Shown: positions 1-7,949, counted from the first letter of the stretch. The stretch: DNA of 20,036 bases from Bacteroidales bacterium (GCA_012519525.1 JAAYQB010000148.1:1-20036), one strand, 5' to 3'. The notes: generated by a model not told the origin, from the letters alone. Translations and numbers: made by a program.

Positions 1-71
1 GCAAAGGCAAAGATATTGCCGCTGCCTGCGGACAGTTAGCAAATGAAAAACAAATTAATGACAAAATTTAA
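1..71 (+). CDS. rlmN: 23S rRNA (adenine2503-C2)/tRNA methyltransferase RlmN, C-terminal end only
   Basis: The frame that opens at base 3 reads KGKDIAAACGQLANEKQIND and stops with TAA at 69-71. The block GxDIxAACGQL is the C-terminal signature of RlmN, the radical SAM enzyme that methylates C2 of A2503 in 23S rRNA and A37 in some tRNAs. The cysteine at 27-29 aligns with the conserved C-terminal Cys (Cys355 in E. coli) that carries the methyl group during catalysis. Only about 22 residues are present; the rest lies upstream of the window. The next gene starts about 100 bases later behind its own promoter-like element. The assignment rests on one short but distinctive motif. Confidence 0.65.
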   Translation, partial: KGKDIAAACGQLANEKQINDKI

Positions 72-133
72 CAAGCCTTGACAGCAGATTTAAAGATACT
101 GATAAATTCAATAAATCTAAGTAAATAAAAGTG

Positions 134-141
134 TAATTTTG
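134..141 (+). promoter_or_regulatory. -7 promoter element for the FKBP gene
   Basis: TAATTTTG matches the Bacteroidota -7 consensus TAnnTTTG and lies 28 bases before the ATG at 169. I see no good TTTG-like -33 element about 20 bases upstream. A TTGACA at 76-81 is too far away to be a partner. Confidence 0.45.
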
Positions 142-168
142 CATTTTAACTTTAACACAATATAAACA

Positions 169-771
169 ATGACATTAGAAGAAAAAAAATATTATGCTTT
201 AGGAGCTGCCATTGCAAGCAATTATGCTAATTTAGGATTAAAAATTGATACACAAGCATTTGCTAAAGGTTTTTCTGCCGTTATTAATCATGAAACTTTA
301 GCTATTCCGCCTACGGAAATACAATCTATTTTAGAAAATTTACAAAAAGAAATTGATGATAATACAAAAAATACCGCTAATCAAGAAAAAGCAAAAGGAG
401 AAGCTTTCTTAAAAGAAAACAAAACAAAAGAAGGCGTTATTGAAACAGCAAGCGGTTTACAATATAAAATTTTACGTCAAGGTGAAGGAAAAAAACCGAA
501 AGCAAACAGTACCGTCGAAGTTCATTATCATGGTACTCTCTTAGACGGCACCGTTTTCGATTCGTCCGTATTGCGAAATAAAACTATAGAATTTCCATTA
601 AATCAAGTGATTGCCGGTTGGACAGAAGGAGTACAACTGATGAGCGAAGGAGCTAAATTTGTTTTTTACATTCCTTCTCATCTCGCTTACGGCGATCAAG
701 GAGCAGGAGAACAAATAAAAGGAGGAGCTACCTTAATTTTTGAAGTAGAATTAATAAAAGTAAAAAATTAA
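169..771 (+). CDS. FKBP-type peptidyl-prolyl cis-trans isomerase (FklB-like)
   Basis: Catalyses cis-trans isomerisation of Xaa-Pro bonds and assists protein folding. The 200-residue protein has the two-part FklB/FkpA layout: a helical N-terminal dimerisation region (about 1-90) with a charged coiled stretch at 50-85, then a full FKBP domain (about 95-200). The FKBP pocket is visible: VHYHGTLLDGTVFDSS (118-133, with Tyr120, Phe130, Asp131), VIAGW (147-151) and the LAYGDQGAG loop (172-180). There is no signal peptide or lipobox, so it should be cytoplasmic, like E. coli FklB (206 aa). A -7 element 28 bases upstream supports the start. The kinase/RapZ fusion follows after 30 bases and may be co-transcribed. 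Confidence 0.9.
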   Translation: MTLEEKKYYALGAAIASNYANLGLKIDTQAFAKGFSAVINHETLAIPPTEIQSILENLQKEIDDNTKNTANQEKAKGEAFLKENKTKEGVIETASGLQYKILRQGEGKKPKANSTVEVHYHGTLLDGTVFDSSVLRNKTIEFPLNQVIAGWTEGVQLMSEGAKFVFYIPSHLAYGDQGAGEQIKGGATLIFEVELIKVKN

Positions 772-801
772 TTGCATAAATGACAATTTAATCATTCAAT
801 T

Positions 802-2214
802 ATGCCAATAAATGACTTAAAAAATTTATTTGAACAAACATTAAACCACACCCCTTTATCGGTTAACGAATTATCGGCTTCGGGTTCAAATCGACGATAT
901 TTTCGTATGCAAGGGAAAGCAATTTCCGTTATAGGAGCTTATAATAAAGACCTAAGAGAAAATGAAGCCTTTTTGGGATTTACCAAACATTTTTTATCGA
1001 AAGGAGTGAATGTTCCCGACATTATTGCCGAAGATTTATCGCGTAATATTTACATTTTAAGTGATTTAGGCGATGAAACTTTGTATAGTTATCGCTGTAA
1101 ATTCAATGAATTTACCCCCGAATTAATTCAAATCTATAAAGATGTTTTAAAAAATTTATTATTTCTACAAACCGAAGGAGGAAAAGAATTGAATTATTCT
1201 TTAGCTTATCCTCGAGCAGCTTTCGACCATCAATCTATTTCTTGGGATTTAAACTATTTTAAATATTATTTCTTAAAATTAGCCGATATTCCTTTCGACG
1301 AACAATTGCTTGAAAACGATTTTACAACATTTACAAAATTCTTATTGGAAGCAGACGCTAATTTTTTCCTTTTCCGTGATTTTCAATCTCGAAACATAAT
1401 GTTGCATCAAAATAAATTATTTTTCATTGATTATCAAGGAGGCAGAAAAGGAGCGCTTCCTTACGATGTCGCTTCACTGCTCTATGACGGCAAAGCAGCT
1501 ATTCCGCCGTCGGTAAGAACCGAATTATTGGAATATTACATTGAAGAAATGAATGCTACTAATAGCTGGAACCCCGATTTATTTCGAAAATATTATTACG
1601 CCTTTGTTTTTGTTCGTATTATGCAAGCAATGGGTTCTTACGGATACAGAGGATTTTACGAACGCAAAGAACATTTTCTACAAAGCATTCCTTTTGCCTT
1701 GAAAAACCTTAAATGGCTGCTCGAAAATATTAATTTGCCGATTAATATTCCTACTCTATGGAAAGTTTTTGAACAACTGATACAATCAAAAAAATTAAAT
1801 TCAATCAAACAAAATAAATTAACCGTCAGTATTGCAAGTTTTTCCTATAAAAAAGGATACCCTAAAGACAATAGCAGCAATGGCGGAGGTTTTGTTTTCG
1901 ATTGTCGTTGTTTGCCTAATCCCGGACGCTATGAGGCGTATAAACACTTAACAGGTTTGGATAAAGAAGTTATTGCTTTTTTAGAAAAAGAAAAAGAAGT
2001 CATTCTCTTTTTCGAACACATTACATCTGTCATTAATATGTCGGTATCCAATTACTTAGAAAGAGACTTTACAAATCTTGCTATTAATTTTGGTTGTACG
2101 GGCGGACAGCATCGTTCGGTTTATTTTGCCGAAAAATTAGCTAATTATCTGAAAAACAAATATTCTATAAAAATTATTGTAACGCACACGGCAGAAAATA
2201 ATTGGGAAAAATAA
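802..2214 (+). CDS. APH-family sugar kinase (AmgK-like) fused to a RapZ C-terminal domain
   Basis: This 470-residue protein has two parts. Residues about 1-330 are an aminoglycoside-phosphotransferase-fold kinase, with catalytic loop RDFQSRNIM (192-200; Asp193, Asn198) and metal-binding Asp210 in FIDYQGG, followed by ALPYDVASLLYD. The closest known functional relatives are AmgK-type kinases, which phosphorylate the anomeric carbon of MurNAc/GlcNAc in peptidoglycan recycling. Residues about 340-463 are the RapZ C-terminal domain, with FVFDCRCLPNPGR (364-376) and the hallmark GCTGGQHRSV (431-440). In E. coli RapZ this domain binds glucosamine-6-phosphate and regulatory RNA; the P-loop N-terminal half of RapZ is absent here. 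The sugar-kinase substrate is inferred from family, not shown. No adjacent murU-like nucleotidyltransferase is seen. ygiQ follows after 33 bases. Confidence 0.8.
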   Translation: MPINDLKNLFEQTLNHTPLSVNELSASGSNRRYFRMQGKAISVIGAYNKDLRENEAFLGFTKHFLSKGVNVPDIIAEDLSRNIYILSDLGDETLYSYRCKFNEFTPELIQIYKDVLKNLLFLQTEGGKELNYSLAYPRAAFDHQSISWDLNYFKYYFLKLADIPFDEQLLENDFTTFTKFLLEADANFFLFRDFQSRNIMLHQNKLFFIDYQGGRKGALPYDVASLLYDGKAAIPPSVRTELLEYYIEEMNATNSWNPDLFRKYYYAFVFVRIMQAMGSYGYRGFYERKEHFLQSIPFALKNLKWLLENINLPINIPTLWKVFEQLIQSKKLNSIKQNKLTVSIASFSYKKGYPKDNSSNGGGFVFDCRCLPNPGRYEAYKHLTGLDKEVIAFLEKEKEVILFFEHITSVINMSVSNYLERDFTNLAINFGCTGGQHRSVYFAEKLANYLKNKYSIKIIVTHTAENNWEK

Positions 2215-2259
2215 TTGTAAAAGCCCATTTAGTATATCAGTTTTAATGTGAAAAATTCA

Positions 2260-3993
2260 ATGATTGATTTAAAAAAGTGGCTTCCTATTAATAAAAAAGA
2301 ATTAAAAATTCGTAATTGGGAAGAAGTTGATGTCATTATAATCAGTGGAGATGCTTATGTTGACCATCCTTCTTTTGGTCATGCATTAATAGGTCGATTA
2401 ATTGAAAACGAAGGATTTAAGGTAGCTATCTTGGCTCAACCTAATTGGAGAGACGATTTGCGCGATTTCAAAAAATTAGGTAAACCGAGATTGTTTTTCG
2501 GAATTACCTCAGGAGCAATGGATTCTATGGTTAATCATTATACTGCGTTTAAACGTTTACGTTCCGACGATGCTTATACCGCAGGCAATGTATCCGGATT
2601 TCGTCCCGATTATGCCGCTACAATATATAGTCAAATCGTAAAACGTCTTTTTCCCGATTCATTGGTAATTTTAGGAGGTGTAGAGGCTTCGCTTAGGCGG
2701 TTTACTCATTACGATTATTGGTCTAATTCTTTATTACCGCCCATTCTTGCTGAAAGTAAAGCCGATTTATTGGTCTATGGAATGGGAGAAAAACCAATTT
2801 TAGAAATTTTAAACGTTTTTAAAAATAAACCGAATCCTAACATTAACGATTTTAAAGATGTTCCTCAAATTTGTTATTTATCAAATAATTCGCACGAAGA
2901 AGGTTTATTATTGCATTCACATGAAGATTGTTTACAATCGAAAGAAAATTTTGCCGAAAATTTTAAAATCATAGAAACAGAATCCAATAAAATAAATGCA
3001 AAAAAAATAATACAAGCTATCAATAATCAATTCCTTATCGTTAATCCACCCGCAGCATTAATGACTTCTTCGGAATTAGATGCTGTTTATGATTTACCTT
3101 TTACACGATTGCCGCATCCTAGCTATTCAAAAAGAGGGGAAATCCCTGCTTTTACGATGATTAATTGTTCGGTAAATATTCACAGAGGATGTTTTGGCGG
3201 TTGTAGTTTTTGTAGTATTTCAATGCATCAAGGAAAATTTATAACTAATCGTTCCGAAAAATCAATATTAAAAGAAGTTGAAAAAATAAGTAAAATGCCT
3301 TATTTCAAAGGATTTATTACGGATTTAGGCGGACCTTCGGCTAATATGTATCGTATGCAAGGGATTCAAACAGATATTTGTCGGAAATGCAGTCGTCCGT
3401 CTTGTATTTATCCTTCTATTTGTTCCAATCTTAATTTTAATCATCAACCTCTATTGTCGTTGTATCGCAAAGCAAAACAAATCAATGCTATTAAAAAAAT
3501 TACGATTGGCAGCGGTATCCGCTACGATATGTTGCAATTCAAACAGAAAGACAAAACGTATCATCTCGAAGAATATACGAAAGAATTAATTTGTAACCAT
3601 GTTTCAGGAAGATTAAAAGTAGCACCAGAACATACTGAAAATCACGTATTAAAATTAGTTCGCAAACCTTCCTATACTAATTTTTTAGCATTTAAAAAAA
3701 CATTCGATACCATTAATGAAACATATCAACTCAAACAACAATTGATTCCTTATTTTATATCCAGTCTTCCGGGTTGTAATTTAAACGATATGAAGGCACT
3801 TTCGTTAAAAATAAAAAATCTTAATTATCATCTTGAACAAGTACAAGATTTTACCCCTACACCTATGACTTTATCTTCTGTTATTTTTTACACCGGAATT
3901 AATCCCTATACAAAAGAAAAAGTCTTTTGCGAAACCAATATTCAAAAGAAAAGAGAACAAAATTCGTTTTTCTTTAAAAAATCAAAAAAATAA
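2260..3993 (+). CDS. ygiQ: YgiQ-family radical SAM protein
   Basis: A member of the UPF0313/YgiQ family, whose reaction is not established. The N-terminal part has the family block SGDAYVDHPSFGHALIGR, then LAQPNW, LGKPRLFFGITSGAMDSM and GGVEASLRRFTHYDYWS. The radical SAM cluster is C-x3-C-x2-C in GCFGGCSFC (311, 315 and 318 when numbered from this start). Further cysteines in CRKCSRPSCIYPSIC follow, then the RYDM and KVAPEHTE blocks. The frame is open from a GTG at 2248, but homologues begin close to MIDLKKWLP, so the ATG at 2260 is the better start (577 aa). E. coli YgiQ is longer (about 740 aa) through a C-terminal extension that Bacteroidota members generally lack. No promoter motif is visible in the 33-base gap upstream. 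Confidence 0.88.
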   Translation: MIDLKKWLPINKKELKIRNWEEVDVIIISGDAYVDHPSFGHALIGRLIENEGFKVAILAQPNWRDDLRDFKKLGKPRLFFGITSGAMDSMVNHYTAFKRLRSDDAYTAGNVSGFRPDYAATIYSQIVKRLFPDSLVILGGVEASLRRFTHYDYWSNSLLPPILAESKADLLVYGMGEKPILEILNVFKNKPNPNINDFKDVPQICYLSNNSHEEGLLLHSHEDCLQSKENFAENFKIIETESNKINAKKIIQAINNQFLIVNPPAALMTSSELDAVYDLPFTRLPHPSYSKRGEIPAFTMINCSVNIHRGCFGGCSFCSISMHQGKFITNRSEKSILKEVEKISKMPYFKGFITDLGGPSANMYRMQGIQTDICRKCSRPSCIYPSICSNLNFNHQPLLSLYRKAKQINAIKKITIGSGIRYDMLQFKQKDKTYHLEEYTKELICNHVSGRLKVAPEHTENHVLKLVRKPSYTNFLAFKKTFDTINETYQLKQQLIPYFISSLPGCNLNDMKALSLKIKNLNYHLEQVQDFTPTPMTLSSVIFYTGINPYTKEKVFCETNIQKKREQNSFFFKKSKK

Positions 3994-4074
3994 GTTTATG
4001 AGTTTAATCAAAATAATAATTCCATTATGAACGTTAGATTTAATTTAATAATCAATTTTTTATTTATCAAAAAT

Positions 4075-4566
4075 ATGAAACCATCAACTTTCACAATTTA
4101 TTCTCTTATTTTAATTTTAAATATTTCATTTTCAATTGATTTATTTGCAAATTCAACAAATAATACGGATAGTCCACCTGTAATTATTTACAAAACGAAA
4201 AAAAATTACAACAAAAATGTAGCCATCACTCTTTCAGCCGATAAATCTACCATTGTTTCTTATCCTGATCCAAGAGATGTGGGTGAAAATGGAAACTATT
4301 GTTATCCGACACGTTTAAAAAGAGGCTATTTGTTAGATAATCGAGGAATTGACCAAAATGTCGTTTTTTTATCCATAACTTATGAAGAATATGCAAAACT
4401 GAAAAAACCTCTTTCCATAGAAGAAATGCAAAAAATAATTATTGATAAAAATCCTATAAAAAAAATGTATCGATGTGGAAATCAATATGATTATAAAAAT
4501 ATAATAGAAGAATTAAATAAAATAATTACTAAAAAAAGATGTAAAACGTGTACAAGAATTAAATAA
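4075..4566 (+). CDS. Small exported protein of unknown function
   Basis: I do not recognise this gene. The frame is open from an ATG at 4027, but the ATG at 4075 begins a convincing signal peptide: a short Lys-containing start, a hydrophobic stretch from about residue 6 to 20, and a likely cleavage after LFA just before NSTNN. No lipobox cysteine follows, so it is probably periplasmic or secreted. The mature part (about 138 residues) is Lys-rich. It contains NGNYCYPTRLKRGYLLDNRG, a repeat-free middle, MYRCGNQYDY, and a basic tail ending CKTCTRIK. The four cysteines (one early, one mid, a CxxC at the tail) could form two disulfides. Base composition resembles its neighbours. It sits at the end of the plus-strand cluster, 81 bases after ygiQ, just before the AT-rich gap. 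Confidence 0.6.
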   Translation: MKPSTFTIYSLILILNISFSIDLFANSTNNTDSPPVIIYKTKKNYNKNVAITLSADKSTIVSYPDPRDVGENGNYCYPTRLKRGYLLDNRGIDQNVVFLSITYEEYAKLKKPLSIEEMQKIIIDKNPIKKMYRCGNQYDYKNIIEELNKIITKKRCKTCTRIK

Positions 4567-4628
4567 TTCTTTTTGTTAAAACTTATCAACATTCAATGGG
4601 AATATTTATGTTAATAAGATTGTATAAA

Positions 4629-4684
4629 TTGTTGATAAATTTTCTTTTTTAAATATTCAATCATTTATTAAAATTTATCAACAA
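4629..4684. repeat. 13-base inverted repeat containing two of the DnaA-like boxes
   Basis: AATTTATCAACAA is present on the minus strand at 4629-4641 and on the plus strand at 4672-4684, identical over 13 bases and separated by 30 bases. The arms face each other, which suits a pair of protein-binding sites better than an RNA terminator: there is no GC stem or following T-run. Confidence 0.7.
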
Positions 4685-4805
4685 AAAAACATCTAAAAAC
4701 TATCATTTTGTCAATAAATAATAACTTATAATATTTTGTATAACAATAAATTAAATAAAATAAAAAAAGTTTTCAACTATACTAACAAGCTATATCATTA
4801 CCACC

Positions 4806-4825
4806 ATATTTTATTTATAAAATAT
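4806..4825. repeat. Short A/T inverted repeat upstream of nadA
   Basis: ATATTTTA and TAAAATAT pair exactly around a TTTA centre. In sequence this AT-rich such repeats arise easily by chance, so it is noted only as a possible unwinding or operator element. Confidence 0.3.
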
Positions 4826-4853
4826 ATAATTTAATATTAATGATAATAAATCT

Positions 4854-4869
4854 TAATAAATATTTATTA
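4854..4869. promoter_or_regulatory. Perfect 16-base palindrome overlapping the nadA promoter
   Basis: TAATAAATATTTATTA is a perfect palindrome whose right end overlaps the nadA -7 element by two bases. Its position is right for a repressor operator controlling NAD synthesis, but it consists only of A and T, so chance is a real alternative. Confidence 0.3.
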
Positions 4870-4875
4870 CTTTTG
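4868..4875 (+). promoter_or_regulatory. -7 promoter element for nadA
   Basis: TACTTTTG matches TAnnTTTG and lies 19 bases before the nadA ATG, giving a short leader. No clear -33 TTTG is seen upstream. Confidence 0.5.
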
Positions 4876-4894
4876 TAGCTCTGAAAATATATAT

Positions 4895-5812
4895 ATGAAT
4901 ATCGAAGAAAAAATAAAAAAGATAAAGAAAGATAAAAATGCTATTGTATTAACGCATTTTTATGCCAAACCAGAAGTACAAAATATAGCTGATTATTTGG
5001 GAGATAGTTTAGCATTATCTCAATATGCTCAAAAAACAACTGCCGATATTATTGTATTTGCAGGTGTTTATTTTATGGCAGAAACGGCAAAAATATTAAA
5101 TCCGACAAAAAAAGTATATATACCTGATAGAGAGTCTTTATGTTCATTAGCTGACTCATGTCCGGCTGACGAGTTTGCTGAGTTTAAACAAAAATATCCG
5201 GAACATATTGTTATTTCTTATATTAATTCTACTGCTGAAATCAAAATGTTATCGGACATTATTTGTACTTCAAGCAATGCAAAAAAAATAATTAGTAGTT
5301 TGGATAAAAATCAAAAAATAATTTTTGCACCCGATAGAAATTTAGGCAATTATTTAAACAAAGAATTGAATCGAAATATGATATTATGGGATGGTGCTTG
5401 CCATGTACATGATAATTTGAAAGTTGAACACTTAGTTGAATTAAAAAAACAATATCCATCGGCTAAAGTTATTGCACATCCCGAGTGTAGACAATTTATT
5501 TTAGAATTGGCTGATTTTATTGGTTCTACAACAGCTTTAATAAATTATGTAGAAAAATCGTTAGATGATACATTTATTGTAGCTACGGAAACGGGAATTT
5601 TACATTCTATGCGTAAAGTAGCCCCTAATAAGAAAATTGTAATTTTAGGAAGTGAGGAAAATTCTGAATGTAATGATTGTAAATATATGAAATTAAATAC
5701 ATTAGAAAAAATATACGATTGTCTTAATCAAGGGAAAAATGAAATAGTTTTAGATGAAAAAACAATAGAAAAAGCAAAATTACCAATTTTAAGAATGTTA
5801 GAATTATCATAA
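4895..5812 (+). CDS. nadA: Quinolinate synthase NadA
   Basis: Condenses iminoaspartate with dihydroxyacetone phosphate to quinolinate, the committed ring-forming step of de novo NAD synthesis; a cytoplasmic [4Fe-4S] enzyme. The 305-residue protein is full length. The three cluster cysteines are Cys83 (SLCSLADSCP), Cys169 (WDGACHVH) and Cys262 (CNDCKYMKLNT). Other landmarks are LTHFYAKPEVQ (19-29), ADYLGDSLALS, VYFMAETAKILNP (58-70), YINSTAEIK and HPECRQ (195-200). The usual partners nadB (L-aspartate oxidase) and nadC are not adjacent. A -7 element 19 bases upstream supports the start. yebC follows after 24 bases and is probably co-transcribed. Confidence 0.95.
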   Translation: MNIEEKIKKIKKDKNAIVLTHFYAKPEVQNIADYLGDSLALSQYAQKTTADIIVFAGVYFMAETAKILNPTKKVYIPDRESLCSLADSCPADEFAEFKQKYPEHIVISYINSTAEIKMLSDIICTSSNAKKIISSLDKNQKIIFAPDRNLGNYLNKELNRNMILWDGACHVHDNLKVEHLVELKKQYPSAKVIAHPECRQFILELADFIGSTTALINYVEKSLDDTFIVATETGILHSMRKVAPNKKIVILGSEENSECNDCKYMKLNTLEKIYDCLNQGKNEIVLDEKTIEKAKLPILRMLELS

Positions 5813-5836
5813 TAAATTTAAAATTTCAATTATTTT

Positions 5837-6547
5837 ATGGGAAGAGCATTTGAATATAGAAAAGCAAGGAAATTTAAAAGATGGGGAAATATGTCGCGTG
5901 TTTTTACGCGAATAGGCAAAGAAATTACAATGGCAGCAAAAGCCGGTGGAGGTGATCCGGAAACAAATCCGCGTTTGCGATTATTAATACAGAATGCTCG
6001 TTCGGAAAATATGCCGAAAGAAAATGTTGAAAGAGCAATTAAAAGAGCATTTGAAAAAGATTTAAGTGATTATAAAGAAATTGTTTATGAAGGATACGCA
6101 CCTCATGGAATAGCTTTAGTTATTGAGACAGCTACCGATAATAATCAACGTACAGTTGCTAATATTCGTTCTTATTTTAATAAATACGGGGGTTCATTAG
6201 GCACACAAGGAATGCTTGATTTTATGTTCGATAGGAAATGCAGCTTTCATGTTGTAAATAGAGAAGATATAGATATGGAAACGATGGAATTAGAGCTTAT
6301 TGATTATGGTTTGGAAGAGATTTTTAGGGAAGATGAAAAAATCATTATTTTTGGGGAATTTCAAAGTTTTGGTCCTATTCAAAAATATTTAGAAGAAAAT
6401 AACTATGAAATTGAGTCTTTTCAATTTGAACGTATTCCTAATGATGTAAAAGAACTTAACGAAGAACAACGATTAGAAGTCGAAAAATTAATAGATAAAA
6501 TAGAAGAAGATGAAGATGTTACCAATATATTTCATAATATGAAATAG
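5837..6547 (+). CDS. yebC: YebC/TACO1-family protein
   Basis: A conserved cytoplasmic family of about 240-250 residues (here 236). Members have been described both as DNA-binding transcription regulators and, more recently, as factors that help ribosomes through proline stretches; the sequence does not decide between these. The diagnostic N-terminus is present: MGRAFEYRKARKFKRWGNMS, then FTRIGKEITMAAKAGG and NPRLRLLIQNARSENMPKEN (45-64). The central block YEGYAPHGIALVIETATDNN precedes NIRSYFNKYGGSLG. The C-terminal tail is acidic. It lies 24 bases after nadA and converges on the CNNM/CBS gene, with only 4 bases between the two stop codons and no terminator hairpin there. Confidence 0.93.
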   Translation: MGRAFEYRKARKFKRWGNMSRVFTRIGKEITMAAKAGGGDPETNPRLRLLIQNARSENMPKENVERAIKRAFEKDLSDYKEIVYEGYAPHGIALVIETATDNNQRTVANIRSYFNKYGGSLGTQGMLDFMFDRKCSFHVVNREDIDMETMELELIDYGLEEIFREDEKIIIFGEFQSFGPIQKYLEENNYEIESFQFERIPNDVKELNEEQRLEVEKLIDKIEEDEDVTNIFHNMK

Positions 6548-6551
6548 GTAA

Positions 6552-7841
6552 TTATTGTTCTGTTATTTTATTTTTTAAGTAAGTAACTAATATTTTATCA
6601 ATTCGTGCGCCGTCCATCTTCATGATTTCAAATTCAAAATTTCTCCAATTAATTTTTTCTCCTACTTCAGGAATATATTCGGTTAACTCTAAAATAAGTC
6701 CGCTTAATGTATTATAATCATTATCGGGAAAAAGTTCTTCTATTTCAAAATAAGATAGGAAATCGTAAAAAGGAAACTGTCCGTCGGCAATCCAAGTATT
6801 GTCACTTTGTTGAATTATAGTTTCTTCATTTTCATGTAGATGACTAATTTTTCCAACCAAAGCCTCCATAATATCTACTGCTGTTATCATCCCTTGTAAA
6901 TAACCAAATTCATCAATAACAAAAGCATAATATATTTTTGTTTCTTTAAACAATTTCAAGACGTTATAAGCACTTGTTGTTTCAGGAATATATTGTGGTT
7001 GATGAATATATTTTTGAATATCAAAATTTTTTTCAAAAGGACAGGTAAATAAATCGCGTAAATAAACAACTCCTAATAATTTATCCAAATTTCCATCAAT
7101 AACAGGATAATAACTGTGCATATAATTGTATATAATATGATGAATTTTTTCCGTATCATCATTTATATCTATACAAATCAATTCATTACGATAAGTCATT
7201 AAAGATTCTACATCTCTGTCTCCTAAATCGAAAACACGTTCAACAATGTCTTGTTCCACTTCTTGTATTTCTCCTTCGGATGCACCTTGTTCAATAGCAG
7301 CTAAAATTTCTTCTTCTGTTATTTTGTTACTGTCAGAAGAGTGAATATGAAAAATTTTAGCTATTAAATCAATGGTTTTGGTAAATATCCAAGTAAAAGG
7401 ACTACATAGTTTCATAAAAAAAGACATGAAACCACTTATGCGTTGAATTATTTTTTCCGGAAAGACAATTCCTAATTTTTTAGGAATTAATTCGCCTATT
7501 ACAATTGTAAAATAAGTAATAACAATAACAACAACTATCTTAGCGATAGCTCCTGCATAAGGAACCAATGCCGGAAAATTAATGAGCCATTTTTGTAGCG
7601 TTTGTGTAATAGTGGCACCGCTATACACACCTGTAAGAATTCCTATAAAAGTAATTCCTATTTGAATAGTAGATAAATATTTATCCGATTTACTTATTAG
7701 TGATAAAGCTTTAATAGCACCTTTTTTCCCTTGTTTTGCATTAATTTCTAATTTTGGTTTACGTGAAGATATCAATGCAAATTCAGACATGGATAATAAA
7801 CCATTAAATAGAATTAATACAATTATAATTAAAATCTCCAT
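6552..7841 (-). CDS. CNNM/CBS-domain membrane protein (CorC/HlyC hemolysin-like family)
   Basis: A full-length (429 aa) integral inner-membrane protein of the CorC/YfjD/TlyC group, linked to divalent-cation (Mg2+/Co2+) export or tolerance; 'hemolysin' is a historical name. Residues about 1-185 form the CNNM (DUF21) transmembrane domain, with hydrophobic stretches near 1-20, 60-80, 95-120 and 135-155 and the conserved IGELIPKKLG. A linker with EEEILAAIEQGASEGEI leads to a CBS pair (about 205-330), containing YPVIDGNLDKLLGVVYLRDL and FVIDEFGYLQGMITAVDIME. A CorC_HlyC domain closes the protein (about 345-425). It appears to be transcribed alone: the next minus-strand gene upstream, rnhB, ends 155 bases away, and a -7 element lies in that gap. 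Confidence 0.9.
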   Translation of the reverse strand: MEILIIIVLILFNGLLSMSEFALISSRKPKLEINAKQGKKGAIKALSLISKSDKYLSTIQIGITFIGILTGVYSGATITQTLQKWLINFPALVPYAGAIAKIVVVIVITYFTIVIGELIPKKLGIVFPEKIIQRISGFMSFFMKLCSPFTWIFTKTIDLIAKIFHIHSSDSNKITEEEILAAIEQGASEGEIQEVEQDIVERVFDLGDRDVESLMTYRNELICIDINDDTEKIHHIIYNYMHSYYPVIDGNLDKLLGVVYLRDLFTCPFEKNFDIQKYIHQPQYIPETTSAYNVLKLFKETKIYYAFVIDEFGYLQGMITAVDIMEALVGKISHLHENEETIIQQSDNTWIADGQFPFYDFLSYFEIEELFPDNDYNTLSGLILELTEYIPEVGEKINWRNFEFEIMKMDGARIDKILVTYLKNKITEQ

Positions 7842-7949
7842 GAATAAAAGATAATAGTTTATAAAATTATAAAATAAAATGATTTTTTACTAAAAATGAG
7901 AGGATTATAATAATCGTTATCGTCCATTTACAATTAAAATATTTTTTTG

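Larger units (their letters stand above)
4567..4894. other. AT-rich intergenic region with three DnaA-box-like repeats (candidate replication origin)
   Basis: This is the longest gene-free stretch in the window and is far richer in A and T than its surroundings. It holds three exact copies of TTATCAACA: 4583-4591 (+), 4630-4638 (-) and 4675-4683 (+). This 9-mer differs at one base from the DnaA box TTATCCACA. A near copy (TTATTAACA) lies at 4609-4617 (-) and a weaker TTTTCAACT at 4770-4778. To the right is a nearly pure A/T tract (about 4806-4870) that could serve as an unwinding element, followed by the nadA promoter. I saw no further exact TTATCAACA in the window. Reading this as oriC is inference; the boxes could also be operators for an unknown regulator. 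Confidence 0.4.

Noticed and set aside
76..81. TTGACA resembling a sigma-70 -35 box upstream of the FKBP gene
   Set aside because: It is about 50 bases from the -7 element, has no TATAAT at the right spacing, and the Bacteroidota primary sigma factor uses a different -33 sequence.
3362..3414. Cysteine cluster in YgiQ considered as a second iron-sulfur site
   Set aside because: Similar cysteines occur across the family (for example CRRLSCVYPDIC in E. coli), so this is a family trait, and a cluster cannot be inferred from sequence alone.
4027..4074. N-terminal extension of the exported protein from the ATG at 4027
   Set aside because: It would bury the signal peptide behind 16 extra residues; the ATG at 4075 gives a normal signal-peptide start.
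6540..6560. Possible bidirectional terminator between yebC and the CNNM/CBS gene
   Set aside because: Only four bases separate the stops and no GC-containing stem with a T-run is present on either strand.
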